A DNA stretch of 64,000 bases from Sambucus nigra (GCA_949130495.1 OX422216.1:97843967-97907966), one strand, 5' to 3'; counted from the stretch's first letter, positions 12,665-24,510 are shown. Notes: a model not told the origin generated them from the letters alone. Program-made: numbers and translations.

Positions 12665-12809
12665 TTTTATCTCAAAAAGTTACCCATTGAGAGGAACTTC
12701 TCTCTTGAAAATATGCTCTCCATTCTCTCTAGAAAACCACTACCCACAACCGCCTGCAACCACCACCAAAACACTTTCACCCCACCTCAAAACACTTTCT
12801 AGCTTCCTC

Positions 12810-14492
12810 ATGGCCACCTCTTGTCAGGCCGCTGTTGTGGTTGGAAAATCCCTACCCACGATATCCCCATGCCCACTATCATCCTTACCTGATCATGCAA
12901 CGCTACCTCACCACATTACAGTTATTTCCCCTCCCAGTACGGAAAAACTTGAAGAAGGTCAAGTTGATGCGATGGATGCTAGCATAATAGAAACTAACCA
13001 CAACGAGGCCAGGTTACAAGATTTAAAGGATGAGAAAAATGTCTACTGGGAGTTCCTTAAGAGCAAAGGTTACTCCTATGACGATATCTGTAAGTTTTGC
13101 ACCATGCAAACCACCTCTGATGGCGGGGCGCAACCTTCAACCCTAATGGGGGTCCCCTCAATGTCGGTATCTGAGCCAAGTCATGTCAGTGGCACCGGAA
13201 CTAATGGTACCTTTATGGGCGTTAGTGGGACTGATGGGAAAAAGATGTCAGAAGATTTTGGGAAAGATAAAGCAAACCATACCTTACCTAGTACCGTACC
13301 TGTACCAGACCGTTCGTGGATCAAAATGGTTTTTTCTAAGCGTGTTCCCAAGCTGAACCTAACCTACCACAAACCTGCTTTGGTTAACGACAAAATTACT
13401 ATTTCTCCTCCCTTGGACGTTGCACACAAAGGCTACTTGAAATGGTAAAATAGCCTGGTTGGATGTTTCTTGGGCAGAAAGCTCCCCTGCTCCCATGTCT
13501 ACAACGTTGCCCATAAGCTTTGGGATATCTATGGACTCCCAGAAATTCTAGCCCATGACAATGGATTCTTATTCTTTGTGTTTGATAATGCATCCATGCA
13601 TGATGAGGTCTTAGAAATTGGACCTTGGTTCTTCTCTGGTAACCCTATTATTCTACCGAGATGGATGCCTAATTTTAAATCCAATAAAGAAACAACAAAA
13701 AATTTACTAGTTTGGATTAGATTCCACAATATTCCTGTCCAACTGTGGACTGAGGAAAGGTTAAGATACATTGCTAGCTCACTGGGTATACCTTTATACG
13801 ATGATATGGTCACTGAAGAAATGAAGAGGATTAGCTATGCTAGAATATGTGTGGAACTAGAAGTGAGAGCTGAGTTCCCAAGAACTATTGTTATGGTGAT
13901 GGAGGATGTCCAGTTAGCTAAGATTGGGGTGCAATATGAAGGGAAACCCTCCTCCTGCAAAACTTATGGTATCTTTGGGCACTCTTTTCTCAACTGCACT
14001 AAAACTAAGCAAATGTGGGTTCATAAAGATAACAAAGAGGAATCATACCCAGTACCAAAACAAGGCGAGGTTTTGAAGGCTATGAAGGATGGTTGGACTA
14101 TAATCAATATGAAGAATAAAGCTGATGAGGTTATTCCTAATGCTCCACCTTCTATCCCCTGAGTGATTGGTTTACCCCTCGAAGTGAAGCTCCCTAAGCA
14201 GATGGAAGTCAACCTTGAATGCTCTAATACATCCACACAAGCTGCTACCACTACTACAATGATGCCTCGCTCCCCTACTATCAAAACGTCCAGTACTTTT
14301 GAGGTGTTCAATAGAGATTTTGAAGAATCTGAAGCCACTCCTGAACCTTATGGGCTAGACCTCAAAGTCACAGCTGTGGATGAATTAGTTGAAAAGAAAA
14401 ATCTTCTCTCCAACTCCACCCTAAGTAACAGTAACAGTGGTAAAAGAAAGGGGAGAGAGAAGGCTAAAAGTAAATCTAAGAAATCCTCATGA
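12810..14492 (+). pseudogene. LINE 3 ORF1 (DUF4283, CCHC knuckle)
   Basis: One frame of 561 codons from ATG 12810 to TGA 14490, broken only by TAA 13446 and TGA 14160. I chose this ATG because upstream codons belong to the untranslated leader and flank. Residues 1-210 are a variable, Pro/Ser/Thr-rich N-terminus. A DUF4283 domain follows at about 215-360 (SWAESS-like start, then EIGPWFFSGNPIILPRW and IRFHNIPVQLWTEERL). Near residue 390 lies a knuckle reading CKTYGIFGHSFLNC, whose first CX2C pair is altered. The tail is basic and serine-rich (KSKSKKSS). It should bind element RNA. Its end overlaps the ORF2 start by ATGA. Confidence 0.85.
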
Positions 14493-15603
14493 TCAAGTTT
14501 GCCTCATGGAATATTAGGGGACTCAACTCTCCCTATAAATAGGTGGAAATAATGAAGTTCATTGCTGAACATAAACTATCCCTCATTTGTATCCTTGAAT
14601 CCAAAGTTAGAAGACACCATTTTGAAGATATTTACAGGAATTGCCTTTGGAGATGAGAGGCCATCTATAACTGCCTTGCCAATGGTGGGGTGGCTCGTGT
14701 TATTGTTGGATGGGACCCTAATGATCTCACTCTTGAGGTTGTTAAAGAGCACCCCCAGGCCATTTTTTGTAAGATTGAGATGGTGGGCCTCAACAAATTC
14801 TTCTATGCTACATTTGTCTATGGCAACAACATCCAAATAGAGCGTAGATCTTTATGGAACTTCATTTTAAACAATTACCTCACTACTGATGGGATGTAAT
14901 GGATCCTAATGGGTGACTTTAATATTGTGAGAAGTAATGATGAGAAAAAAGGTATCCACAATATTGATTTCAATGTAGTTCAGGAGTTTAATAATTGTAT
15001 TCATGATGCTCAGCTGGATGACATGAACACTAGTGACCTTTGGTTTACTTGGAATAAAAATTGTTCTTCAGTTGTTAATGTGCAATCTAGAATTGACAGA
15101 GTTATGCATAACTACCATTGGAGATCCACCTTCCCTGACTCCCAATCTGAGGTGCTATGCCCCAGTGTCTCTGACCACAGTCCCATATTAATCCATAAAC
15201 TGCCAAATGAGGAGAGGAAGAACAAACCTTTCAAATTGTACAATTTCTGGATGAAGCACGAGGACTTCAAAGACACCCTCATTAACTATTGGAGAGAGTA
15301 ATGTCTTGAAAACCATATGTTTAAGCTGTCATTCAAACTTAAGAGGATTAAACCCATTCTCAGAAGCCTAAACACAAAGTTCTATAGTAGTATATCCCAG
15401 CGTGTCAATGAGGTGAAAAACCAAATGCATACCATCCAGAGACTTAGATATAGGGGTGGATCCAACCCTACCCTCATTGATGATGAGAAGAATATTGTCA
15501 AAAAGTATGCTAATCTCAGAGTTAGTGAAGAAGCCTAGAGTCAAGTGGCTGAAAGAGGGTGACCTTAATACTTATTTCTTCCACAAATGTGTGAACAAGA
15601 ACA

Positions 15604-15749
15604 CTACTAGGATTGTCATTAATCTCTATTTAATTGGGTGATGTTCCCTGTGATGGGTGTTTTCTTTAGCCTAGGAGCATGTTCCTATTGCCTTGTTTCT
15701 CTTCCCTTGTATAGTTTATTCTTTTTAATATACTTTATTTACTAAAAAA
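15604..15749 (+). mobile_element. 146-bp LINE tail inserted in LINE 3 ORF2
   Basis: A tail of the LINE 2 subfamily (TAGCCTAGGAGCATGTTCC, then CTTTATTTACT and A7) flanked by a perfect 7-bp duplication AAGAACA at 15597-15603 and 15750-15756. Reading across the empty site restores the LINE 3 frame. It is an extreme 5'-truncated insertion, and it shows that the LINE 2 subfamily was active after LINE 3 landed. Confidence 0.92.
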
Positions 15750-17841
15750 AAGAACATTTCTAGGAGGAAAATCATCACCATCAAGAATAGTGAGGGTTGC
15801 ACCATTGAAGGGACAAATAATGTAGATCCCGAGGCCATTTCTTTCTACAAGTCTCTTTTGGAGGCTCCAGTGGACACTAGCCATACGACCTCAGTGTTGA
15901 ACTTGCCTAGAACCCTCAACCATCTGCAGCAACACACTTTGGCTAGACCTGTCACGCACGAGGAGATCAGAACTTCCCTCTTCTCTATTGGCTTTGATAA
16001 AGCCCCGGGGCCAGATGGCTTTAATGCTCAATTTTTTAAAGCCAATTAGGAAGTGGTTGGTGAGGATATGCTCACTGCTATCTCTTACTTCTTTGATAAA
16101 GGGCACGTGCTTAGACAGTGGAACTGCACTGCTCTTGCTCTCACCCCTAAGTCAAAACCCCCCAATGACTTGAAGGAATTTAGACCCATTGCCTGCTACA
16201 ACACCATTTATAAGTTTATATCCAAAGTGCTTGCCAACAGAATCGAACCTCTTTGACATTGCCTTATCAGTGAAAGACAAGCTGCATTTGTTGCAGGTAG
16301 ATCAATAGCAGACAACATCCTTCTACTTCAGGAGATCATGAGGAACTATCACAGAGACCTAACCCCTAGATGTACCCTCAAAATTGAAATCCTCAAGGCA
16401 TATGACACTGTTAGTTGGGAGTTTATCTTTGACATTATGCATAAAATGGGCTTCCCTCAGGTCTTTGTTGGTTGGATTTCTGAATGTATTACCACCCCTA
16501 TGTTCTCTGTTATCCTTAATGGAGAACTTCATAGTTTCTTTAGCAGCACTAGAGGGCTCAGACAGGGTTGCCCCCTCTCCCCTTACCTATTCCTCTTTAG
16601 TATGGATGCCTTTGCTTGCATCATTGACAAGCATTTCTCTCAACCCCCCTTTACTTACCATCCTAAGTACCAACTTTTAAATATCAACCACATGTGCTTT
16701 GCTGACGACCTGATCACCTTCATCCACGGGGAGAGCCAATCTATTGAGTGTATCAGTTGTGCCTTGGATGAGTTATCTTCTCTGTCTGGCCTCAAGCCCA
16801 ACCTTTCTAAAAGCAACCTTTACAGCTCTGGGATCTGTGAAGCTGATCTGAATTGCATAACTTCCATAATTGGGCTTAGGGTGGATAAACCCCCTTCAAA
16901 TATTTGGGAGTCCCCCTCATATCTACTAGGCTAAAATTTGAGGATTTTGGAATGCTCATTGATAGAATTACACAAAAAGTCAAGTGCTGGACTTTAAATT
17001 TACTCAGCTATGCTGGTAGACTCCAGTTGGTGAAGGTTGTCCTCTTTAGCACCCAAGTTTATTGGAGTAGCTTATTCATCCTTCCCAAAAAGTGCTCAAC
17101 TCAATTGACCAAATCCTCAGAGACTTCTTATGGAATGGAGCTGATTTGAAACACTCTAGGGCTAAGGTTGCGTGGGCTAAGATGTGTACGCCTAAAAATG
17201 AAGGTAGGATTGGCATCAACTACCTTCAGGATTGGAGCAAAGCATCAATGCTTAGGCATATCTAGAACCTGAGTAACAAGAAAGACAATCTATGGGTGAA
17301 ATGGTGTCATACGTACAAAATTAAGAACCGTAGTATATGGGCCATCAACATACCTACTGACACCTCGTGGAGCTGGAGGAAAGTGCTAAATCTTAGAGAG
17401 ATTGGCAGACCCCTCATTAAGTCAAGCATTGGGAATGGGAAGGATACATTTATATGGTTCGATAATTAGCACCCTAGGGGTCCTCTTTAACCTCTCTACG
17501 GTGATAGAACCATTTACGATGCTGCTAGTAATGCCAAAGCAGGAGTTGCTCAGTTTGTTAATGGTAGTACGTGGAGATGGACAAGATCTACCACTTGGCA
17601 ACTCAATGAAATAAAGAATGATACCTTACCCATAATCAACTCTTCTGTGGAGGACTCTCTTACTTGGCTGCGAAATGCTAATGGGAAGTATAGCAATTCT
17701 TCAACCATGAGAGCTATTATGGATCACCTTCCTCTCAAAACCTGGTACAAACTGGTTTGGCACAACGCTAACATCCCTAAATGCTCCTTTATTCTCTGGC
17801 TAACCTACAAGAAAGCTTTGATTACCAAAGACAAACTCATG

Positions 17842-17871
17842 TTGTGTGTGTGTGGGGGGGGGGGGGGGGGG
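17842..17871 (+). repeat. TG repeat followed by G18 in LINE 3 ORF2
   Basis: A short TG run passes into eighteen consecutive G (17854-17871) where LINE 2 has an ordinary coding segment (MAWGIVDNN). It is a local expansion that adds codons and probably shifts the frame. Confidence 0.85.
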
Positions 17872-18444
17872 TGACAATACAAACTGTGAGTTCTGTCATG
17901 GTGGGATTGAGTCCATAAACCATCTCATGGTTGACTGCCCCTACTCCAAAGAAATTTGGAAGGAAATTCTATATAGAAACTAGTTGTACAAATCGATGGG
18001 AACATGGTAGCATGAAGTTGATGAAGTAGTGAAGGAAGATCATGGCAATTCTTTCATGTCTAAGATCAGAACTCTGTCCTTCTCCACTACTGTGTATTGC
18101 ATTTGGATGGAAAGAAACAATAGGATACACAGACGAAGCTCCAAGAATCCCAATGACCTGGTCAAGGACATTGAGTTCATGATTAGATGCAAAATCTCTG
18201 CTTGGAAAAAAGCCAGAAGAAGCTATTATAACTGGATGGCCTATAAGTACTGGAACCTCCCTGAGTCCTCAATGATTGACTAGTTTTGTTGTTTGGTTCC
18301 TTTCCTTTGTTTGTTTATGCTTAGATGTTTGGGTATGCCCTCATCTTTTTGTCATGCCCTTAAGGACCTCTTGGGCTTTGCCCTAGCTCTTGTACATTGC
18401 TCTCATTTATACATTTTACTTACCAAATTTTTTTTTTATCTCAA

Positions 18445-20351
18445 TTATATAGTTGTATATTTGTTTAAATCCTTTTTATTATTCCTTTACTAAATCACTT
18501 CTTTATAAAATGGCTCATTATATAATGACACCATCTTTTGATTCTGGCATCTTTCCTTTGCTAAATCCATAAAAAAGGGGCAGAAGAATGAATCAAGGGG
18601 GAGTATCCCTGTGATATATCGTGGAACAATTTATTTGGAAACAATATTATATGAAACTAATATTAAGGAATGAAGTTTATATATCATATTTTGTTGACAT
18701 ATTTGATAAACTTCGTATATGTTCTTTTTAGTAACTAAATGAATTACTTTAATATTGTTTTATCAAATGTTTCATCTTATTACTTATATTTAACTATCAT
18801 TTTAATACAGATTGGTATTTTGATATGATTGCTAGTGTTTGACAGGAAATAGATACAAGGGTTCCAAATGGTTCTAGAGTCTCTTGTGATTCAGTTGAAT
18901 GTGTCTTTCTATCTTTTTATGCCATTGTCCGGGCGAGTCGTGTCATAGGTAATATACTCGATTAATTTTTTTATAATATTTTAGTTAGTGTGTTTTGTCA
19001 TGCAATAGACAAAGGGGGAGATTGTAAGAGTATATATTATACTCATATGTCCTATGGGAATAAATTGTCCTATTCCATTGACTAAAGCCCACTTTGTGTC
19101 TTTAATATAAGAAGTCGTTCCAGAAAGCTTCAAGCAAACAACAAAGTAGGTTTTGGTCAACGAACTAAGACAGTCTAGTCACATAAGTATAATGCATACT
19201 CTTACGATCTCTCCCTTTGTCTATTCCGTGATAAAACACATAAAATAAAAGATTACAAACAAATGAATTAAACTTATCACCTATGCCACGACTTGACTGA
19301 CCAAAGGTATAAAAGATAGAAAATACAAAGAAGGTTTACCCTCTAGAAAATATTATGATATAAGCTTGAGGTAAAAATCTTTCGAAAAACCTTAACTTGT
19401 TTGTGGGAAGAAGAATAACTAATTAGCCATTTCAAACATATGACCACAAATGTAAAAAGACCTAATCTATTATTTTCCACACAAATAAGTTGCTTCTCAT
19501 GCACACCAAAATATATGGAAGCAAAAGAGAATATTCGCATTGCTTCAGCGAGGAAATGTGTTGTTGGAGCGACCTGCGATAGAAACCAGGTTGCGGGAAG
19601 TTTCAGAGAATTTTAGAATTAGGACAGCATATGCCTCTGCATCGAGGGAAATCTTCGTTGTAACGATAATATTCCAAAGAATGAATCAAGGGGTGGTATC
19701 AATGTGATATATTGAGGAATAATTTATATGGAAATTAAATTGTATGAGACAAACATTAAGGAATAAAGTTCGTATATGTGAATCAAGGGGGAGTATCATT
19801 GTGATATATAACATATCTTTTTGAGATAGTAGATAAAGTTGGTATTTGTTCTTTCTAGTAATTAGATGAATTGCTTTAATACTGTTTTATCAATTGTTTC
19901 ATCTTATTACTTATATTTCATTGTGAAGTTTTTCAACTTTGATCTAAAATATTTTTGAGGTTTCATTACTTCACCATTAATCCTTGAACATCTCTTTATA
20001 ATTTGTTCTTGTGCAATTTTAGATTTTTGATATCTCAAAAATATTTTGTGAGTTTATTTTGAGTTTCCAAACACTTTTTTACACTTCCATCAACCTTTAG
20101 GACTCTCACATCCTAGGAAGTAAATATACACATTGGTGGCTTATCATTTGTTCCATTAGAACAATGAAAATATTTCTACAAACTTTAAAAGAAAATTTGT
20201 TAGCGTATGATTTGACGACATGCATCGTGGACAAAAATCGATGGCAGTTATGTAGCGTTCTTGAGCAGTCGGCACTCTCTTTAGAGGATATGGTGTGAAA
20301 GAGTATCTAGTTAGTCATAACATCATGTGGTTGTGAGTGTTATACCATATT
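18445..20351. mobile_element. Element A 3' end: mosaic of LTR starts and inverted LTR pieces
   Basis: A purine tract AAGGGGGAGTATCCC (18595-18609) precedes the LTR start TGTGATATAT at 18610. The same junction recurs at 19703 and 19800. Bases 18583-18790 are repeated at 19678-19915. A different junction, AAAGGGGGAGAT then TGTAAGAGTAT (19014-19040), faces an inverted copy at about 19195-19220, giving an inverted repeat over roughly 18880-19330. Bases 19310-19685 are the 5' LTR middle in reverse, and 19920-20345 the LTR right half in forward orientation. No gene is visible. Confidence 0.65.
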
Positions 20352-21081
20352 TGTAGAGCATCTCATGACTTGAAGAGAACTGAGTAAAACAGTTCAATAG
20401 CAAGTAAAAGAGCTCGTCCACGACCGAATATTTACCAAGGAATGACCTCGGCTCAGCATAACAGGTTGGACATAAGTAATGTGGTCGGCCTCTTTTCCAT
20501 CAGAACAAATGAGATCATTGCCAACAAGGCTAACTGACGGAATATTATTTAATAACACTATTAAAGGCTAGCGTGCGTTATGTGAGTGGTATCATCATCA
20601 ACAAGCATGTGCAAGAACATTCCTTCATGGGCATACCTTTAAACCATCCTAAACCTTAGTTGTAACCCATTTAGAAAAGATCTTGCCCAAACTGTAAAGG
20701 CAGGACACGTGTAAACCCATTACTCTGGGCCTAACATATATTCTTTCACGATTCACTATAAAAAGAAAGATCCCCCATTGGGATCTAGGACTGCAGAGAG
20801 AGATACACATACATTTAGATCTTCAAATCACTGACATAAGAGTGATTGAGAGATTTGTATAATTATTATACCTCTAATCACCTAAAACATAGTATAAAAA
20901 GTCTACCATGTGGATATAGGGCCCTCCTTGAGGGCTAAACCAAGTAATTCTTGGTGTAATTCTTCTTATTCTCACCTCTGTCTTTACATTTCTACATTTT
21001 ACTACTTATTTATGGTTTTTTATCTCGGATTGGATTTTATCCTACTAAGATGAACCTTGAAACCAATTTTAATCGATAACA
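20352..21081 (+). mobile_element. Gypsy 2: 5' LTR
   Basis: Begins TGTAGAGCATC and ends GATAACA, followed after three bases by a TGGCG-type primer-binding site and then a gag start. It has a TATA box in the right place. Its start lies in the LTR of element A, which breaks off here. The 3' partner LTR is not in the window, because the 3' end of gypsy 2 is lost near 57640. Confidence 0.75.
20757..20764 (+). promoter_or_regulatory. TATA box of the gypsy 2 LTR
   Basis: TATAAAAA within the 730-bp LTR, about 325 bases before the LTR end. It is a plausible core promoter for the genomic RNA. Confidence 0.6.
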
Positions 21082-21084
21082 TAA

Positions 21085-21102
21085 TGGCGTTGTTTGTGGG
21101 AA
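21085..21102 (+). other. Primer-binding site of gypsy 2
   Basis: TGGCGTTGTTTGTGGGAA, three bases after the LTR. It resembles the gypsy 1 site (TGGCACCGTCTGTGGGAA), differing at four positions. Many plant gypsy elements carry TGGCGCC-type sites; I do not assign the tRNA. Confidence 0.65.
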
Positions 21103-21350
21103 CGACTAAGCCAAGTTTTTTCTCATCTGATTCATAATTTCTAATTGTGGAAAGTTTGAAATTTTTACAGATTCATTTGATTTCCTATTTTAAACCCTTG
21201 AATTATTGTTCCGTTGTATAACTCTGTGTAATCTGAACCTAGACACACTATTTTTTAGCCTGTACAACTTATCCAGTTTCGATTTTAAAAGTCTTCAATG
21301 ATACTCTATTTTCCTATCATTATACTTTTTTTTCTAGAATTCTTGTGAAA

Positions 21351-21676
21351 ATGGTTGAACACCTAGAAAGTAGCAGGGAAAAAGAAGATGCGCCACCCTC
21401 AACCCCCTATTGGAAGAGGGGATCTAGCAAAATTTTTGCACATCTTGGTTAAGATCCAAGAAACTATGCTAAAAAACACGAGGCCACTCATTCAAAGTGT
21501 TCTGGCCTCACAAAATTGACGACTTCATCCAGAATTAGTTATAGTGACCCCAACTATGGGGAAAACCCTAATAAACGTAAGGAATCACCTCCTCCTTCCC
21601 CATACAGAGATAGGAGGAAAGAGAATCGAGGTAAAGCGATCGGGAACATAAGAAGATAAAAGTTGGGGTCTGATAT
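21351..21676 (+). pseudogene. Gypsy 2 gag, N-terminal part
   Basis: Starts at ATG 21351, about 250 bases after the primer-binding site. The reading is hydrophilic and proline-rich (PPSTPYWKRG, then ESPPPSPYRDRRKE), as in the variable N-terminus of Tat-lineage gag. One TAG interrupts it at about 21450. It stops at 21676, where element B begins with TGAGAAAC, and continues at 47509 in the gag core. Placing the two halves in one element is inferred from strand, order and lineage. Confidence 0.6.
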
Positions 21677-22276
21677 TGAGAAACACTATAGGACCAAAGG
21701 GTTCTAATATGAAAAACACCAACAAATTTTATTTTCACAATATTTAATTAACTTGCACCAATTTAGAAAACCACAAGTGTTATGTGAAACAATTTACCAG
21801 TTTTAGTCTTCGCCAAAGCATTAATCTAGTGAGTATAAGCAAGAATAAAATAAGTAAATCACAACACGACGGTATGTGAGGAAAATCCATAATGGGGAAA
21901 ACCTCAGATGTCCTAGCCACACAAGTCCACTACAATATAGGCAATTTAAAAGACCAAATTAGACTTACTCACAGACTCAATGCCTTCAAGCCTTGATGCA
22001 TTTCCTTAGTCCTTGTAACCTTTTTCGCAGCCACTGTCGAATGCCTTCCAACTGCCACACAATGCAGGCGCATTCCCACGTCTTGGTTTCCTACTGATCT
22101 TACTTATCTCGTGATTATTCTAGCCATCACACAACACCAAACACGATACCCACCTGAGAGAATGCTCATAGTATGAAGAGCAAATCATTTTGATGCAAAA
22201 TAAGGAGATCTCAAATCGACATATATGTGTATGATTCTTAGATCTCAAACATGGGTGTAAAGTAGGGTTTTGAGAA

Positions 22277-22277
<1 letters not shown>

Positions 22278-22307
<30 letters not shown>

Positions 22308-23840
22308 GTGTATATAAAGAACCAAAACTAATTACTACGAATTCAAACAAACGCCCAGGGGCATACCCCAAAGGCATGACAACATCAATAATAGGCAACA
22401 AGCAAACAAACAAACTTAACATAAAAGGCTAACAACCAAACAAACTAGGTACTAAGTATCCTCCATGTAACAATCAGGCAGACCCCAATTCATACATGTC
22501 ATCCATTTAGTGTAGTTTCTCCTTGTTCTCCCCCACTGGCCAACTTTGGCCTTAATAATGTCCTTAATATCCTTGATTATAGAGGCTAAATCTCTAGACT
22601 CTCTTCTCATGCTCCTCCCATTCCTCTCCATCCAAATGCAGTAGGTGGTAACAGAAAAAGAAAGGCATCTAATTGTCTTGATGAAAGTCTTACCAATGTA
22701 GTTATGAATGGCATGCTCCATTTCATCCTCCCAACTAAGTACATATCTATATTAAAGGCTCCTGAATAGAACTTCTTTCCATATTTGTTTAGCCCAAATG
22801 AACTCAGAGAAAAGGTGGTTAATGGTCTCATCATATAAGTTACACATTCCACACGCTTTACTCTCAGCAATTCCCTAGGTGAACAACTTGCCCCTAGTAT
22901 ACAAGGCCTGCCCAGAGACCATCCACAAGATGAAAGAGCATTTAGGAAAGAAACGTTTTCTCCATACCAACTTACTCTAGCTAACATGAGGTATAAATGG
23001 AACAAGTAAACTGTATGCAGAACCTGTTGTAAACTTCTTCGATTTATCAGCAGCCTATTCAACACTTTCCTCACAGTTAGGATAAATGTTCGATAGAGGG
23101 TCATTCCTAATGTCAAGCAACTCCCACATAATAGTGACATGCCATCTCCATTGCACACCTTGTATTACATTAGCCACCTTAGCCTTGTGATTGCTAGCAG
23201 CATCATAAATGACCCTATCCCCATACAGAGGTTGACGAGAACCTTTAGGGTGCCAATTGTCATACCATAAAAAAGCTTTAATTCCATTCCCAATCTTATT
23301 TTTGATGAGGGACTCTCAAGAGGTATTAACTTTAGGATTTTCCTCCAACTCCAAGAACAATCAGTTGGCACGTTAACTGCCCATATGCTTCTACCTTTGA
23401 TCATGTACACATTGCACCACTTTATCCAAAGGCTGTCTTTTTTACTACACAAGTTCCACATATGCTTAATCATTATAGCTTTATTCCTAGCCTCAAGGCT
23501 TTTGATATTAAGACCCCCCCTCATCCTTGCTTCAACACAGGTCATGCCAAGCCACCTTATACCCAATATGTTTTAGATCACTACCAGTCCATATAAAGTC
23601 TTTCATTAACTTCTCCACTCTGATGATCACACTTTTAGGTATTATAAAGATACTCGACCAGTATACCTGAATGCTGAAGATAACTGAATTTATCAACTGC
23701 AGCCTCCCAGCATAACTTAGGAGTTTGGTAGTCCAACACTTGAATTTGTTGGCCACTCTATCAATTAACCTCATAAAGTCATCCTTTTTGAGTCTAGTAG
23801 TGATAAGAGGGACACTCAAGTAGATGAAAGGTGGATCACA
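22278..23840 (-). mobile_element. LINE 4: 5'-truncated L1-clade LINE in the element B LTR
   Basis: A minus-strand LINE. The 3' end (left) is unusual: C18 then A8 on the minus strand (22278-22303). The 3' UTR hairpin GGGG-TATG-CCCC is at 22358-22369. The 5' truncation point is near 23840, where LTR sequence resumes (compare 47237 onward). I could not find a clear target-site duplication. Confidence 0.8.
22452..23840 (-). pseudogene. LINE 4 ORF2, C-terminal third
   Basis: The truncated reading begins at FIYLSVPLITTRLK, the block just after the RT domain. It passes LSYAGRLQLINSV, the GGLNIKSLE block and WNLCSKKDSLWIKW, then the zf-RVT region and the CIWMERNGR tail, ending at 22452. At least two frameshifts split it (near 23540 and 23165). 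No RT catalytic block is left, so it cannot act. Confidence 0.8.
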
Positions 23841-24510
23841 GTGGAAGATCACCAAAACACGAAGAGCTTTTTTTTAAAAGTTTTGGAACTGAAAAGCAAT
23901 GTAAAAGTCTCAAATAAAACTACTGCTTCTCACTCCTATTCATAGGAGACTTTCCAAAGACGAGATAGACATGAAAAATGTATTTTGCATTGAAAAAAAT
24001 GTCGTCTCAACCGAACAAAATTGTATCTCATTCTAACAATGGTACACATCTTGTTCGAACACCTTCGAACGATACTTCTAACGAGATTCCAGAGATGTCT
24101 CAAAAGGATCATTCGAAGTTCGTTGGACCTCAATTCTAATGAGGAGATTCAACTCAATCGAATGACATCAAAGTCATTCTAATGACCATGCGAAAAAAAT
24201 AATATTCTTCTTAAAAAATATAAAAGGATAAAATTGTTTTTTTTTATAAAAACCTAACACCCAAAAAAAATCTAGGGATGAAACATAAACATGTATTCAT
24301 ATGTCATTGAGATCTCTCGGATGTTGAAGATGAAACTCGGCTTGAAACATGATGTCACTTTATCCTTAGATGCTACAATCTTTAATATCACGTCATAGGT
24401 TTTAAGGACAAATAACTTAAATCCTAACCTATGACACAAATAAGTTTTTTCCAAACATGGAATTAAGTCAATACAAATAAATTGACTCGATTCGAAAAGT
24501 TATCCTTACA

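Larger units (their letters stand above)
14489..18283 (+). pseudogene. LINE 3 ORF2 (endonuclease, reverse transcriptase, zf-RVT)
   Basis: ATG 14489 overlaps the ORF1 stop (ATGA). The endonuclease spans about 14490-15200, with FASWNIRGLNSP, ESKV, MGDFN near 14909 and the SDHSPI block near 15170. RT spans about 15860-16900: DKAPGPDGF near 15998, the FRPIACYN block, GLRQGCPLSPYLF near 16555, and the catalytic CFADDLITF near 16700. The post-RT and zf-RVT part runs to 18283 (IPKCSFILWL near 17780, CIWMERN near 18100). Damage comprises stops that nearly all look like TGG, CAG, CAA or CGA mutated by G:C to A:T changes, a 146-bp LINE insert at 15604, and a TG/G18 expansion near 17850. Otherwise the domains are complete. 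Confidence 0.88.
12676..18433 (+). mobile_element. LINE 3: nearly full-length L1-clade retrotransposon
   Basis: Has a pyrimidine-rich 5' leader, ORF1, an overlapping ORF2, a 3' UTR hairpin (GGG-TATG-CCC, 18331-18340) and the 3' end ACATTTTACTTACCAAA. An 11-bp TTTTATCTCAA lies on both sides (12665-12675 and 18434-18444), so both ends are set. After removal of a 146-bp insert and its 7-bp duplication the element is about 5.6 kb, as expected for a plant L1. ORF1 has only nonsense changes, while ORF2 has stops, insertions and at least one frameshift. Confidence 0.92.
21677..24510 (-). mobile_element. Element B: 3' LTR (split by LINE 4)
   Basis: On the plus strand it reads from TGAGAAACACTATAGG to TATCCTTACA. 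The start matches the other LTR at 46657 (TGGGAAATGCTATAGG), and matching continues across both sides of LINE 4. Removing LINE 4 (22278-23840) leaves about 1.27 kb. A weak polypurine tract lies just outside the right end (24511-24519, minus strand), as expected for the 3' LTR of a minus-strand element. Confidence 0.8.
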
